From Methylococcus mesophilus (GTDB taxonomy: Bacteria > Pseudomonadota > Gammaproteobacteria > Methylococcales > Methylococcaceae): 64,000 nucleotides of DNA. The notes beneath the pieces were generated by a model that worked only from the letters and a program-made list of their open reading frames with translations, had not been told where the DNA came from and searched no databases. Every line of letters starts with the position of its first letter. The stretch's first letter is position 1. Made by a program: the position numbers and the translations under genes. This document shows positions 22,146-31,151 of this stretch, one piece after another. The DNA is taken from positions 3,665,501 through 3,729,500 of the forward strand of contig NZ_CP110921.1 in NCBI RefSeq assembly GCF_026247885.1, in the 5' to 3' direction.

Positions 22146-22313
22146 CGACACCTTTGTCGAAAACCTTGTCCTCTTCTTGCCATTGAGGTTCTTCTCGCGA
22201 GGGCGAAAACAGCGCAGCTCTGCGAGCACCGGACTTTCTTGCTCCCCGCGGCCGGGTCATACGGGCTCTCGCCCGCGCACCGGGCCCTTCGGTTCGGAGC
22301 GCTTTTCTCCGTG

Positions 22314-22342
22314 CTTACATCACTTTGTAACAATCCTGTCAT
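22314..22342 (+). promoter_or_regulatory. Three-unit Pho box (PhoB binding sites)
   Basis: Three 7-base units spaced exactly 11 bp apart: CTTACAT (22314-22320), TTGTAAC (22325-22331) and a perfect CTGTCAT (22336-22342). CTGTCAT-type repeats separated by 4 bp define PhoB sites. A CATTAT -10 candidate follows at 22350-22355, and the porin start is about 85 bp downstream. This predicts induction under phosphate starvation. Confidence 0.75.
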
Positions 22343-22428
22343 ATTTTCTCATTATCGTTGCGCTGCCGATTTGCCACTGCCTGTTGCTTAGGGCACGACA
22401 TCAACGACATCATGAAGAGTAACGACAA

Positions 22429-24054
22429 ATGAAATCCAATCTGTTGCGTGTGAGCGTGACGGCTCTGCTCGGCGGAACGCTGGCCGTGCCGGCATACGCC
22501 GCGATCGATCTGTACATGGACAAGAAGACCAAGCAGATCTATGCGGAGCCAGGCCCGGGCCGCGTGCGAATGGGGACCTTCGAGCAGGTGGACGAGAACA
22601 AGGCATCGTCCATCGACCAGAAGCTCGACGAGAAAAAGGTGGAGCTCGAAGCGCTGGAAAAGCGCATAGACAAGAAGGCCGCCGCCATCAAGGAATCCGA
22701 AAAGAAAGTCGCTACGGCTCCTGCGCCTTCCGGCGAGAAGAAGTGGTTCGACAAAATCAGCATCAAAGGCTACAACCAGGTCCGCTACAGCCAGTTGCTG
22801 AACGGCGACGAGAACTCGCGCAACAATCTGGCGATGCCGAACGACAATTCCATCGGCCAGAACAAGGACTTCCTGCTACGGCGTACGCGCCTGGCCTTGA
22901 CGGCGGACGTGTCGGACCACCTGCTGTTCTATCTGCAGACGGATTTTGCTGCCAACACTCCTGCAGTTGATCAGAACAGCTCGACCAGCCAGTACCAGTT
23001 TGCACAGATTCGCGACGCTTATTCCGACGTCTTCGTCGATTCCGAACGCGAATACCGCTTCCGTGTCGGCCAGTCGAAAGTACCGTTCGGTTGGGAAAAC
23101 CTGCAGTCGTCTCAGAACCGCATCGCCTTCGAACGCAACCTGGCGACCGACGCCAACGCCATCCGCGACGAACGCGATCTCGGCGTCTTCGCGATGTGGT
23201 CGCCCGACGTCGCCCAGGAACGTTTCAAGTACCTGCAGAAGAGCGGCCTGCGCGGTTCCGGCGACTACGGCGTGGTGGCTTTCGGCGTCTACAACGGCCA
23301 GGGCGCCAACCGCTTCGAGCTGAACGACAACCTCCACATCGACGGTCGCGTAACCTATCCGTTCGAACTGCCGGGCGACCAGATCCTCGAAGTCGGTGCT
23401 TCCGGCTACAACGGCAAGTACGTCGTCCAGATGGCCAACTTCAACGGCCCGGCCGATCCGGTCACCGGCGACGTGACCCAGTACACCATCGGCAAGAATT
23501 TCTTCAACACCGCCGCCGGTGGCCGCAACATGACCCAGAACGGGAAGATCACCGGCACCAGCGTCAACGGCATCAACGACGGCCAGGGTCAGCAGGATTT
23601 GCGCGGCGCCATTCATGCCGTGCTCTATCCGAAGCCGTTCGGCTTGCAGACGGAATGGACCTGGGGTATCGCGCCGACGCTGCAGATCGATCCCAGCAAA
23701 CAGCTCGCTTGGATCGAATCCAAGAACGTGTGGGGCGGCTACGTCCAGGCCCATTACAAGATCGACCACTTCTACGGCGGCTGGATGCCCTACGCCCGCT
23801 TCGAAACCTATAATGGCGGCAGCAAATTCGACAACAACTCGCCGAATATCTCCGAACGCCTGTGGGAGTTCGGTGTGGAATACCAGCCTTGGCCAGAAGT
23901 CGAAGTCACCGCGGCGTACGATTTGATCAATACGACCAACTTCCGTACGACTACGGCGGGAAGCACGGCCGGCTGGAACTCCAAGGAACTGGCCTCGGGT
24001 TATGGCCAGGCCGACGGAAACGTGCTGCGCCTGCAGCTTCAGGCCAATTACTAA
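22429..24054 (+). CDS. Phosphate-selective porin (OprP/OprO-like)
   Basis: Outer-membrane porin, 541 residues. Signal peptide at about 1-24 (ending VPAYA). An N-terminal lysine- and glutamate-rich coiled coil (about 50-95) resembles the trimerising helix seen in some porins. The barrel begins with SIKGYNQVRYSQL. DFLLRRTRLALTADVSDHLLF and FRVGQSKVPFGWENLQSSQN are hallmarks of the phosphate-selective O/P porin family. The C-terminus ends LQLQANY, an aromatic-ended last strand. A three-unit Pho box lies upstream and a PstS-like gene downstream, so uptake of phosphate or a related oxyanion under PhoB control is likely. Confidence 0.88.
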   Translation: MKSNLLRVSVTALLGGTLAVPAYAAIDLYMDKKTKQIYAEPGPGRVRMGTFEQVDENKASSIDQKLDEKKVELEALEKRIDKKAAAIKESEKKVATAPAPSGEKKWFDKISIKGYNQVRYSQLLNGDENSRNNLAMPNDNSIGQNKDFLLRRTRLALTADVSDHLLFYLQTDFAANTPAVDQNSSTSQYQFAQIRDAYSDVFVDSEREYRFRVGQSKVPFGWENLQSSQNRIAFERNLATDANAIRDERDLGVFAMWSPDVAQERFKYLQKSGLRGSGDYGVVAFGVYNGQGANRFELNDNLHIDGRVTYPFELPGDQILEVGASGYNGKYVVQMANFNGPADPVTGDVTQYTIGKNFFNTAAGGRNMTQNGKITGTSVNGINDGQGQQDLRGAIHAVLYPKPFGLQTEWTWGIAPTLQIDPSKQLAWIESKNVWGGYVQAHYKIDHFYGGWMPYARFETYNGGSKFDNNSPNISERLWEFGVEYQPWPEVEVTAAYDLINTTNFRTTTAGSTAGWNSKELASGYGQADGNVLRLQLQANY

Positions 24055-24102
24055 GCCGGTCGGGCCGATGCGCATTGTCGACCTCATTCAAGGAACACAG
24101 AT

Positions 24103-24474
24103 ATGAAAACCAAACTGTCGATACTGGCTGCGCTGCCCCTGCTGATGGCGGGTTGCGCGTTGCACACACCGATCGATGCGAACACGCCCGAATTGGCGAA
24201 CGCTCGTTTCGACTATCAGAACGGACGGAATACCTACGCCACCTATTGTTCGGCCTGTCACGACAACGGTACCAATGGGGCGCTGACTCCTTCGGCCACC
24301 GTCATCTGGGGCGAACCCTCCGCGTTGTGGCGGAAGATTCTGAACAAGCACGTCGATCTCAAATATCTCGAAAACCCCAAAACCATCGTTGGGCAGGGCT
24401 ATTCCGAGAAGAACGTCGCCGATGCGATTTACTACATGGTGACGCAGCCCGGCAACCGCGGCGGCGCCTGGTAA
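24103..24474 (+). CDS. Lipoprotein monohaem cytochrome c
   Basis: A 123-residue protein. The signal with lipobox MAGC predicts lipidation at Cys18. One haem motif, CSACH at residues 49-53, lies within YATYCSACHDNG, and a likely distal methionine is in DAIYYMVTQ near the C-terminus. It looks like a small class I cytochrome c anchored in a membrane facing the periplasm. It sits 48 bp after the porin and 96 bp before the PstS-like gene. Why a cytochrome lies inside a phosphate-type locus is not obvious; electron transfer to or from a surface partner is one possibility. Confidence 0.85.
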   Translation: MKTKLSILAALPLLMAGCALHTPIDANTPELANARFDYQNGRNTYATYCSACHDNGTNGALTPSATVIWGEPSALWRKILNKHVDLKYLENPKTIVGQGYSEKNVADAIYYMVTQPGNRGGAW

Positions 24475-24480
24475 GAAACG

Positions 24481-24528
24481 GCGGCGCCGATACGGGAGAG
24501 TCCCGGTGACGCGGCGCCGCTCTTGTTC
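24481..24528 (+). terminator. GC-rich hairpin between cytochrome and PstS-like genes
   Basis: A 9-bp GCGGCGCCG / CGGCGCCGC stem (24481-24489 and 24512-24520), with a second CGGGA/TCCCG stem inside the loop, is followed by TCTTGTT. It may terminate part of the transcript, or stabilise the upstream message so that porin and cytochrome are made in different amounts from PstS. Confidence 0.5.
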
Positions 24529-24570
24529 TAGCGAACGCAAAAACCCTTATTTGACAGTGGAGAAATTCAC

Positions 24571-25623
24571 GTGAAAAAGATCCTAAGCATGGGCTTGGCC
24601 GTGTCGGCCACCGTATTCGGCGCCGGCGCATGGGCTGCCGGTGGGCGTGACACCATCAGCATCGTGGGTTCCTCCACGGTATATCCGTTCGCTACCGTGG
24701 TGGCTGAACACTTCGGCAAGGGCGGGAAGTTCAAGACGCCGAAAGTGGAATCCACCGGCACCGGCGGCGGGATCAAGCTGTTTTGCGCCGGCGAAGGCGT
24801 CGACCATCCCGATATCGCCAACGCTTCGCGCCGCATGAAGGACACCGAGTTCCAGCAGTGCAAGAAGTCCGGCGTCAAGGACATCGTCGAGGTCAAGATC
24901 GGATTCGACGGTATCGTGCTGGCGCAGTCCAAGAAATCCAAGCACCTGGAGCTGACCCGCAAGGAAGTCTACCTGGCGCTGGCCAAGCAGATTCCGGACC
25001 CCGACTGCGGCGGCTGCGACAATCTGGTCGACAATCCCTACAAGACTTGGAACGAGGTCAATCCCGCGCTGCCGGCGATCAAAATCGAAGTGCTGGGTCC
25101 TCCGCCGACTTCGGGAACCCGTGACGCCTTCGCCGAACTGGCGTTGGAGGGCGGCTGCAAGGAGTTCAAGTGGATCGCCGCGTTGAAAAAGGACAACGAG
25201 CCGGAATTCAAGAAGGTTTGCCACACCATCCGTGAAGACGGCGCCTATGTGGAGGCCGGCGAAAACGACAATCTGATCGTGCAGAAACTGGTTGCCAACC
25301 CGAACGCTGTCGGCATCTTCGGTTACAGCTTCCTGGAAGAAAATGCCGACAAGGTCGCCGCGGCGAAGATCGAAGGCGTGGATCCCTCGTTCGAATCGAT
25401 CGCCGACGGCAGCTACGCGATTTCCCGTCCGCTGTACTTCTACGTCAAGAAGTCCCATGTCGGCATGATTCCGGGTATCGCGGAGTACATCGCGGAATTC
25501 ACCAGCGAGAAGGCGTGGGGTGAGGACGGCTATCTGTCCGAACGCGGACTGGTCCCGCTGCCGACCGACGAGCGGAAGGAAATGGCCGAGGACGCCAAGA
25601 AGCTGAAGTCGCTGTCCTTGTAA
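24571..25623 (+). CDS. pstS: PstS-like phosphate-binding protein
   Basis: Periplasmic solute-binding protein, 350 residues, GTG start. Signal peptide at about 1-23 (ending AWAAG). DTISIVGSSTVYPFATVVAE is the phosphate-loop region of the PstS family, and STGTGGGIKLFCAGEG and PPPTSGTRDAF are further ligand-binding segments. Two nearby cysteines (DCGGCDN, about residue 150) are unusual and may form a disulfide. The ABC partners PstC, PstA and PstB are absent, so it must work with a transporter encoded elsewhere or have a surface role. It lies behind the Pho-box porin and cytochrome genes and ends at a strong terminator. Confidence 0.88.
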   Translation: MKKILSMGLAVSATVFGAGAWAAGGRDTISIVGSSTVYPFATVVAEHFGKGGKFKTPKVESTGTGGGIKLFCAGEGVDHPDIANASRRMKDTEFQQCKKSGVKDIVEVKIGFDGIVLAQSKKSKHLELTRKEVYLALAKQIPDPDCGGCDNLVDNPYKTWNEVNPALPAIKIEVLGPPPTSGTRDAFAELALEGGCKEFKWIAALKKDNEPEFKKVCHTIREDGAYVEAGENDNLIVQKLVANPNAVGIFGYSFLEENADKVAAAKIEGVDPSFESIADGSYAISRPLYFYVKKSHVGMIPGIAEYIAEFTSEKAWGEDGYLSERGLVPLPTDERKEMAEDAKKLKSLSL

Positions 25624-25654
25624 GGACCGATCGCGCTTCACATCGCTCTGCCAG

Positions 25655-25686
25655 GGCCCGGAGGTCTTCGATCTCCGGGCCTTTTT
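25655..25686 (+). terminator. Rho-independent terminator after PstS-like gene
   Basis: A GGCCCGGAG-type stem with a UUCG-containing loop (25655-25681) is followed by five T. It marks the end of the porin-cytochrome-PstS unit. Confidence 0.9.
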
Positions 25687-25790
25687 CGTGGAAAGAGTTT
25701 ACGCGTCTTCCTTCTTGGCGCAGGGCGAACCGATTAAAATGGCTCGGGCACGACGTATTCCCCAAGCCTCCTCACTCTGCTGTCTTTCGG

Positions 25791-26990
25791 ATGACTGAAC
25801 TTTCCCACTCGTTTCTTGCCCAATTGACGCTTCGCGCGGCGGCCACCGGGGCGCTGGCGGATCTGTCCTTCGCCGTCAAGGATTTGATCGATATCGCCGG
25901 CCACGTGACCGGCTGCGCCAATCCCGACTGGGCCAAGAGCCATCCGCCTGCGGCCGCTCATGCCGTGTGCGTCGAGCAGTGTCTGCAAGCCGGCGCCGTG
26001 TGTCTGGGCAAGACCAATGCGGACGAGATGGCTTTCGGCCTCAGCGGGGAGAATGCGTTCTACGGCACCCCGTTGAATCCGGCTGCGCCCGACCGGGTGC
26101 CGGGCGGTTCGTCCAGCGGCTCGGCGACGGCGGTGGCGGCGGGCGAGGTGGATTTCGCCCTGGGCACCGACACCGGCGGTTCCATCCGGCTGCCCGCGAG
26201 CAATTGCGGCATCTGGGGGATGCGGCCCAGCCATGGTAGGATTTCCGTGGCCGGCGTCAATCCGCTGGCGCCCGGTTTCGACACCATCGGCGCCTTTGCC
26301 CGCGACGGCGAGCTGCTGCAGCGGGTGATGAGCCTGTTGCTGAACGTCGACTCCCTCCCGGCCGTTTCCGGCAGGCTGTGGTTGCTGCGGGAGGGATTCG
26401 ACGACGCGGAGCCTGCGGTCCGCAATGCGTTCGAACCGCTGCTGAAGCGGCTGGCCGGCAGTTTCCCGAGCCGTGAAATTTCCTTGCGAAGCATCGACGG
26501 GGAGGCCGGAATTTCCGGCATGGACAATTGGCGTCAGGTCTTTCAGCCCATTCAGTGGGCCGAGATCTGGAGCACCCTGGGTTCCTGGATCGAGTCGGCC
26601 CGGCCGGCACTGGGTGAGCGCACCCGCCGCAACTTCGAGCTGGCTAAGGGGCTGGATCGCCGTCTGCTGCCGGCTGCGCTGGCGGGCAGGGAGCGCTATC
26701 GGGCCGCGCTTGCAAGATTCCTGGGGCCGGAAGACCTGCTCTGCTTTCCTACGGCACACGTGCCGGCGCCTTTGAAGGGCAGCCTCGGGTTGGACCGCAC
26801 CCAGGGCGATTATTTTCCGCGTGTGCTGGCCCGCATGGCGATCGCGGGGATCGGCCGGCTGCCGCAGATTTCGCTCCCTGCAGTCGACGTGGAAGGGGCA
26901 CCGGTCGGTCTTTCTCTGCTGGCTGCCGAAGGGAACGATGCGTTCCTGTTGTCCGCTGCCCAAGCGGTGGGGGCTGCGCTCGATGACTGA
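25791..26990 (+). CDS. Amidase-signature family enzyme
   Basis: Serine amidase of the GatA-like superfamily, 399 residues. The catalytic triad is visible: K30 in SFAVKD, the cis-serine S107 in GGSSSGSA and the nucleophile S131 in GTDTGGSIRLPAS. It is shorter than GatA (about 480) and lacks its C-terminal extension, so a small-amide hydrolase is more likely than the tRNA amidotransferase subunit. Substrate unknown. It is a single gene between the phosphate-type locus and an outer-membrane protein. Confidence 0.88.
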   Translation: MTELSHSFLAQLTLRAAATGALADLSFAVKDLIDIAGHVTGCANPDWAKSHPPAAAHAVCVEQCLQAGAVCLGKTNADEMAFGLSGENAFYGTPLNPAAPDRVPGGSSSGSATAVAAGEVDFALGTDTGGSIRLPASNCGIWGMRPSHGRISVAGVNPLAPGFDTIGAFARDGELLQRVMSLLLNVDSLPAVSGRLWLLREGFDDAEPAVRNAFEPLLKRLAGSFPSREISLRSIDGEAGISGMDNWRQVFQPIQWAEIWSTLGSWIESARPALGERTRRNFELAKGLDRRLLPAALAGRERYRAALARFLGPEDLLCFPTAHVPAPLKGSLGLDRTQGDYFPRVLARMAIAGIGRLPQISLPAVDVEGAPVGLSLLAAEGNDAFLLSAAQAVGAALDD

Positions 26991-27056
26991 CCGCCGAACC
27001 GTGCTCCCGGCGAATCTGCCGGTTCCGGCGTAGCCTGTCGGCGAAGGGAGGCAGGG

Positions 27057-28076
27057 ATGCGCCTCGATGGCTGCTATTCGAAACGCTCGTGCCGGCTGCG
27101 GGAATTTGGCCCTGAAGGGCTTATGGCGGGAGCGGCGGTCGCTTTGCTGGCCGCCGTGATGGTGTATGGTCTCGAGGCGCATGCGGATCAGTCCTCGGCC
27201 GAGTCGGCTCCCGGGCGTCCCGGCGAACGCGCTGCAACCTACCGCGAGCACGTCCACAGTACGGAGCGGGACCGGCCGCCGCCAAGTCCAGCGGCTTCGC
27301 CCGCGCCCGGGGCAACCGTGCCGGAGCCTTCGGCGCCGACGATCAGGGAGCCCGGCCCCGATCTATCCAACCTTCCCAACTCGTCCTACACGTTGCCCGA
27401 AGGCGGCATCTACCTGGAGATGAGCCCGTTCACATTGCAGGGAGCGAGTTCGAATTCGGTGAAGCAGTACAACTGGGAATTCCTGTTCCGCTACGGCCTG
27501 ACCGACGACGTGGAGTTGCGCTTGTTCACCCAGGGGCTGACCGTCCAGGGGCCGCCGCAGTCGGCCACCGGGTTTTCGCCCTTGACCTTCGATACCAAGG
27601 TGCATCTGTACAAGGACGACTTCGAAAATTTCAACTATTCGGTCGGGTTGGAGGCTTATGTCCAGACGACGTGGGGGAGCCCCGACTTCAATGACGGCAC
27701 CCAGGGTTCTTTGATGGTCAACGTGGACCATGTCCTCCCCTGGGACATCGCTTTCAACTGGAACTTCGGTTTTGCGAGCCTGCAGGATTTCAAAGGCGCC
27801 GAGGTCATCCTGCCTTCGTTCCAATGGGCGCTGCAGCGCGATGTGGTCGACGATTTTGCTCTATTTATCCAGGGATACGTCAACGCCGCGGCTCTGCCGC
27901 GTACCCAGCACGCCGGAGCGGTAGGCCCGGTTCAGACGCTGGAGGAGCACGCGCTCGGCGCCGGATTCCAGTGGACGGTAAACGATCGCATCGCGATTTT
28001 CGGCAGCTACACCGGGGCCCTGGGCGATTATGCCCCGAGTTACCTGGGAGCGATGGGCCTGGCCATCGCGTTCTGA
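27057..28076 (+). CDS. Outer-membrane protein of the MetA-pathway (phenol degradation) type
   Basis: A 339-residue protein. A hydrophobic signal (MAGAAVALLAAVMVYGLEAH) ends near residue 45 after a long basic N-region. A proline-rich linker (about 70-100) precedes a barrel-like domain starting LPEGGIYLEMSPFTLQG, with strands NWEFLFRYGLTDDVELRLF and VGLEAYVQTTWG, and a C-terminal phenylalanine (GLAIAF). It resembles putative transporter / MetA-pathway outer-membrane proteins, whose roles are mostly unproven. A GGGAGG ribosome-binding site precedes the start. It converges on ccmC with one base between stops. Confidence 0.7.
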   Translation: MRLDGCYSKRSCRLREFGPEGLMAGAAVALLAAVMVYGLEAHADQSSAESAPGRPGERAATYREHVHSTERDRPPPSPAASPAPGATVPEPSAPTIREPGPDLSNLPNSSYTLPEGGIYLEMSPFTLQGASSNSVKQYNWEFLFRYGLTDDVELRLFTQGLTVQGPPQSATGFSPLTFDTKVHLYKDDFENFNYSVGLEAYVQTTWGSPDFNDGTQGSLMVNVDHVLPWDIAFNWNFGFASLQDFKGAEVILPSFQWALQRDVVDDFALFIQGYVNAAALPRTQHAGAVGPVQTLEEHALGAGFQWTVNDRIAIFGSYTGALGDYAPSYLGAMGLAIAF

Positions 28077-28077
28077 C

Positions 28078-28809
28078 TCAGCCGAACAGCTCCTTGATCC
28101 AGGCGCTGCGGCGTTCCCGCTCCAGCAGTTCGGTGCGGGCGCGGACCAGCACCAGCGTGAAGTAGTAGCACTGAAAGGCCAGCGCCATCAGCAGCAGCGG
28201 CAGCAGCATGCTGGGATGGATCGAAGGCTTGTCCAGCTTGGTGACCGTGGGCCCCTGGTGCAGGGTATTCCACCACTCCACCGAGTAATGGATGATGGGG
28301 ATGTTGACCACCCCGACCAGGATCAACAGGCCGCCGGCGCGGGCGGCGGTGCGCTTGTCCTCGATCGCCGAGACCAGGGCGATGTAGCCCAGGTACAGGA
28401 ACAGCAGGATCAGCTCCGAAGTCAGCCGCGCATCCCACACCCACCATGTCCCCCACATCGGCTTGCCCCAGAGCGAACCGGTCACCAGCGCCAGGAAGGT
28501 GAACGAGGCGCCCATCGCCGCCGAGCTGGAGGCCATCACGTCGGCCAGCTTGATGTTCCAGATCAGGTGGATGGCGTACAGCACCGCCATGAAGGTATAG
28601 ATGAACATGGACATCCAGGCCGCCGGCACGTGGACGAACATGATCCGGTAGCTCTCGCCCTGCTGATAATCCGGCGGGGCCTTGAACAGACCGAAGTAAA
28701 GACCGGAGACGAACAGCAGGGCGGTGATCGCGCCCAGCCAGGGGATCAGCTTGCCGCTGATGCGGTAGAAATGCTTGGGGGATGCGAGCTTATGGAAGAA
28801 GGTCCACAT
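28078..28809 (-). CDS. ccmC: Haem exporter / cytochrome c maturation protein CcmC
   Basis: Inner-membrane protein that binds haem and loads it onto CcmE in system I cytochrome c maturation. It has 243 residues with six hydrophobic segments. The WGTWWVWDARLTSEL tryptophan-rich periplasmic motif is diagnostic, with conserved histidines in FVHVPAAWM and IIHYSVEWWN. It lies 4 bp downstream of ccmB. The genes ccmD to ccmH are not in the window, so the maturation genes are split in this genome. Confidence 0.95.
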   Translation of the reverse strand: MWTFFHKLASPKHFYRISGKLIPWLGAITALLFVSGLYFGLFKAPPDYQQGESYRIMFVHVPAAWMSMFIYTFMAVLYAIHLIWNIKLADVMASSSAAMGASFTFLALVTGSLWGKPMWGTWWVWDARLTSELILLFLYLGYIALVSAIEDKRTAARAGGLLILVGVVNIPIIHYSVEWWNTLHQGPTVTKLDKPSIHPSMLLPLLLMALAFQCYYFTLVLVRARTELLERERRSAWIKELFG

Positions 28810-28813
28810 GGCG

Positions 28814-29491
28814 TCAACTCATGCTTATGCGCAAGGCGGCCGCGATGGCGACAGGCGCGAGCGTCAGCGCCAGCACCAGCAACGCGGCCAGGAAGTACAA
28901 CTGACCTTCCACCGGCATGCCGGCACCGGCGGCGGCGACGGCATTGGTAGCGAAGATCAGCACCGGGATGTAGAGCGGGAGAATCAGCAGGGTGAGCAGG
29001 ATGCCGCCGCGCTTGAGGCCCACGGTCAGCGCCACCCCGATCGCGCCGATCAGGCTCAGCAGCGGCGTGCCGATGGCGAGCGTCGTTTCCAGCGCCCAGG
29101 CCGCCTTGGACGGCATGTCCAGCAACAGGGCCAGGAGCGGCGCCAGGAGCAGCATGGGCAGGCCGCTGACCAACCAGTGCGCCAGCACTTTCGCTACCAC
29201 CAGCACGGACAGCGGCTGGGGGCTGAGCAGCATCTGTTCCAGCGACCCGTCGTCGAAGTCGCCGCGGAACAGGTTTTCCAGGGAGAACAGGGCAGCCAAG
29301 AGGGCCGCGATCCAGATCACGCCTGGCGCGATCTTGCGCAGCAGTTCGGGGTCCGGGCTGACCCCCAGGGGATACAGCGTGACGATGATGAGGAAGAACA
29401 GCAACGGATTGGCCAGTTCGCCGCGGTGGCGGAAGGCCAGCATCAGGTCGCGCCGCAGGATGGCGAAGAAAGCGGGGGCGAGGCCGTTCAT
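28814..29491 (-). CDS. ccmB: Haem exporter permease CcmB
   Basis: Membrane subunit of the CcmAB ABC complex, which drives release of holo-CcmE. It has 225 residues with six hydrophobic stretches. Typical segments are RRDLMLAFRHRGELANPLLF and ENLFRGDFDDGSLEQMLLSP. It overlaps ccmA by ATGA and is followed closely by ccmC. Confidence 0.95.
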   Translation of the reverse strand: MNGLAPAFFAILRRDLMLAFRHRGELANPLLFFLIIVTLYPLGVSPDPELLRKIAPGVIWIAALLAALFSLENLFRGDFDDGSLEQMLLSPQPLSVLVVAKVLAHWLVSGLPMLLLAPLLALLLDMPSKAAWALETTLAIGTPLLSLIGAIGVALTVGLKRGGILLTLLILPLYIPVLIFATNAVAAAGAGMPVEGQLYFLAALLVLALTLAPVAIAAALRISMS

Positions 29492-30111
29492 GACAGGTTC
29501 AGGCTCCGGCAGTTACCGCGGACCTCCAGGGCGTGATGCGAAGTCATCAGCGCCATGCCGCCGTTCTCCAGATGGGCTTCCAGCAGTTCGCGCACCAGGG
29601 CGATGCCGCGCACGTCCAGGGCGGTGAAAGGCTCGTCGAGGATCCACAGCGGTACCGGGTTCAGCAGCAGGCGGCACAGCGCCGTGCGCTGCTTCTGGCC
29701 GGCGGAAAGCCCCCGCGCCGGAACGTCCTCGAAGCCGCCCAGGCCGACCCGCGTCAGGGCTTCCTCGATGCGGGCCTCATCCGCCGGCTCTTCGCGCAGG
29801 GCGGTGGAAACCTTGAGGTTTTCCAGCGGCGACAACTCGGCCTTCAAACCCGGTGCGTGTCCCATGTAGACCATCTCGGTGAAGTAGGCCGCCCGGTTGT
29901 GCTGGATGTCCAGTCCGCGCCAGAGCACCTCGCCTTCGGCGGGACGACTCAGGCCCGCCAGCACGCGGAGCAGACTGGTCTTGCCGGCGCCGTTGGCGCC
30001 TTCGACCTGCAACAACTGGCTGGGCGAAAGGTTCAGGTTCAGTCCGGAGAAAAGCAGCCGGTCGCCCCGGATGCACTCGAGGCCTGCGGCGCGAAGAGGG
30101 GCGTCAGACAA
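29488..30111 (-). CDS. ccmA: Haem exporter ATP-binding protein CcmA
   Basis: ABC ATPase of the cytochrome c maturation system, 207 residues. Walker A is GANGAGKTS (about 38-46), the signature is LSAGQKQR and Walker B is LWILDEP. The start is TTG, because the open frame upstream ends at a stop four codons earlier with no ATG or GTG. No good ribosome-binding site is visible. It lies 47 bp after haoB with no terminator, so it is probably read from the haoA promoter. Confidence 0.94.
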   Translation of the reverse strand: MSDAPLRAAGLECIRGDRLLFSGLNLNLSPSQLLQVEGANGAGKTSLLRVLAGLSRPAEGEVLWRGLDIQHNRAAYFTEMVYMGHAPGLKAELSPLENLKVSTALREEPADEARIEEALTRVGLGGFEDVPARGLSAGQKQRTALCRLLLNPVPLWILDEPFTALDVRGIALVRELLEAHLENGGMALMTSHHALEVRGNCRSLNLS

Positions 30112-30158
30112 AGGCGTGGATGTTCAAGGATTGGACAAACGCGCGGCTGCCGCGCGGG

Positions 30159-31151
30159 TCACATCTTACCTTCGCCGAAGTTCAGTGCATAGATGGTGAG
30201 GTAGGAACCCCAGCCGGACTGATAGACCGCCTGCAGTTGCGGCAGCGGCCTCGCCAGCGAGGTGCTGAAGGGCAGCAGCCGCGCAAGCAGGGTATCGCGG
30301 CCCTGCGGCGTGGTGATGCGCCAGGCCCGCACGCCGGCACCGGGGATCTGCTGGACCAGATAGCTGGCCTGATCGACGTCCTGCCGGGCCCACTGCTGCA
30401 CTGCCGCGATCTGGCCGTGCAGGTCGCTGCCGGGAAAGCGGGCGGCCTGAAGCGGGAGACGGACGCCGGCCAGCGCCTCGATTTCGCCGACGCGGGCCAG
30501 ATCGTCCAGGCAGACGAGCAGGTAGACCGGACGGTCTGCCGGCAGTTCGGCTTTCATCTCGTTCAAGGCGGCGCCCGTTTCCATGGTCAGCCAGCGCGCC
30601 AGCCGCCGCGACGGGGCCGGGACTGCCGCGAATCCGCCCCCGACCTTTTCCCACAAGCCGCGCTCTGCGCCGTTCGGGAAGGCGGCGGCGGCTGGCCGGT
30701 CGAGCCAGGTGTCGCGTCCGGTGAGGAAACGGATACGCTGGGCGTCGTCCCACCAAGCCAGGAACAGGGCGTTATCGTTCGTGTGCCGGATGATGGTTTC
30801 TCCGGCGGCCCGCCATAAATCGTGGCGCAGCCGCGCCGCGGTACTTCCGGCTTCAGCCGCATACAGCGTCACCCTCTGATCTTGGTTCCGGCCGTCGCGG
30901 TAGTCGGCAACCGTGAGGGGAACCGAAGCCCCGTCGCCCTGGTGCAGGGTGTAGCGCGTCAGTGCCTTGACGGGAAAAGGGCCGCGGGGTTCCATGGCGG
31001 CCCACTCCGCGGCGGGTACCGGCGCTTCTTCATAACTGAACTCCGGGCCGAACAGGTCGTACAGCAGAGTCGCGCCGCCCGCGAGCAGCAGCGCGAGCCC
31101 TGCGAAGGTGGCCAGCCGAAACCGCTTCGGCCGGCCGGTCGTATCCGCCAT
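30159..31151 (-). CDS. haoB: HaoB, companion protein of hydroxylamine oxidoreductase
   Basis: A 330-residue protein encoded directly downstream of haoA (stop and start share one base, TGATG). One N-terminal membrane helix (about 14-30, LATFAGLALLLAGGATLLYD) anchors a soluble periplasmic domain. It has no haem motif. Assigned as HaoB from its position and form; the biochemical role of HaoB is not established. Features include KALTRYTLHQGD, RLRHDLWRAAGETIIRHTND and a C-terminal SGWGSYLTIYALNFGEG. Confidence 0.8.
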   Translation of the reverse strand: MADTTGRPKRFRLATFAGLALLLAGGATLLYDLFGPEFSYEEAPVPAAEWAAMEPRGPFPVKALTRYTLHQGDGASVPLTVADYRDGRNQDQRVTLYAAEAGSTAARLRHDLWRAAGETIIRHTNDNALFLAWWDDAQRIRFLTGRDTWLDRPAAAAFPNGAERGLWEKVGGGFAAVPAPSRRLARWLTMETGAALNEMKAELPADRPVYLLVCLDDLARVGEIEALAGVRLPLQAARFPGSDLHGQIAAVQQWARQDVDQASYLVQQIPGAGVRAWRITTPQGRDTLLARLLPFSTSLARPLPQLQAVYQSGWGSYLTIYALNFGEGKM

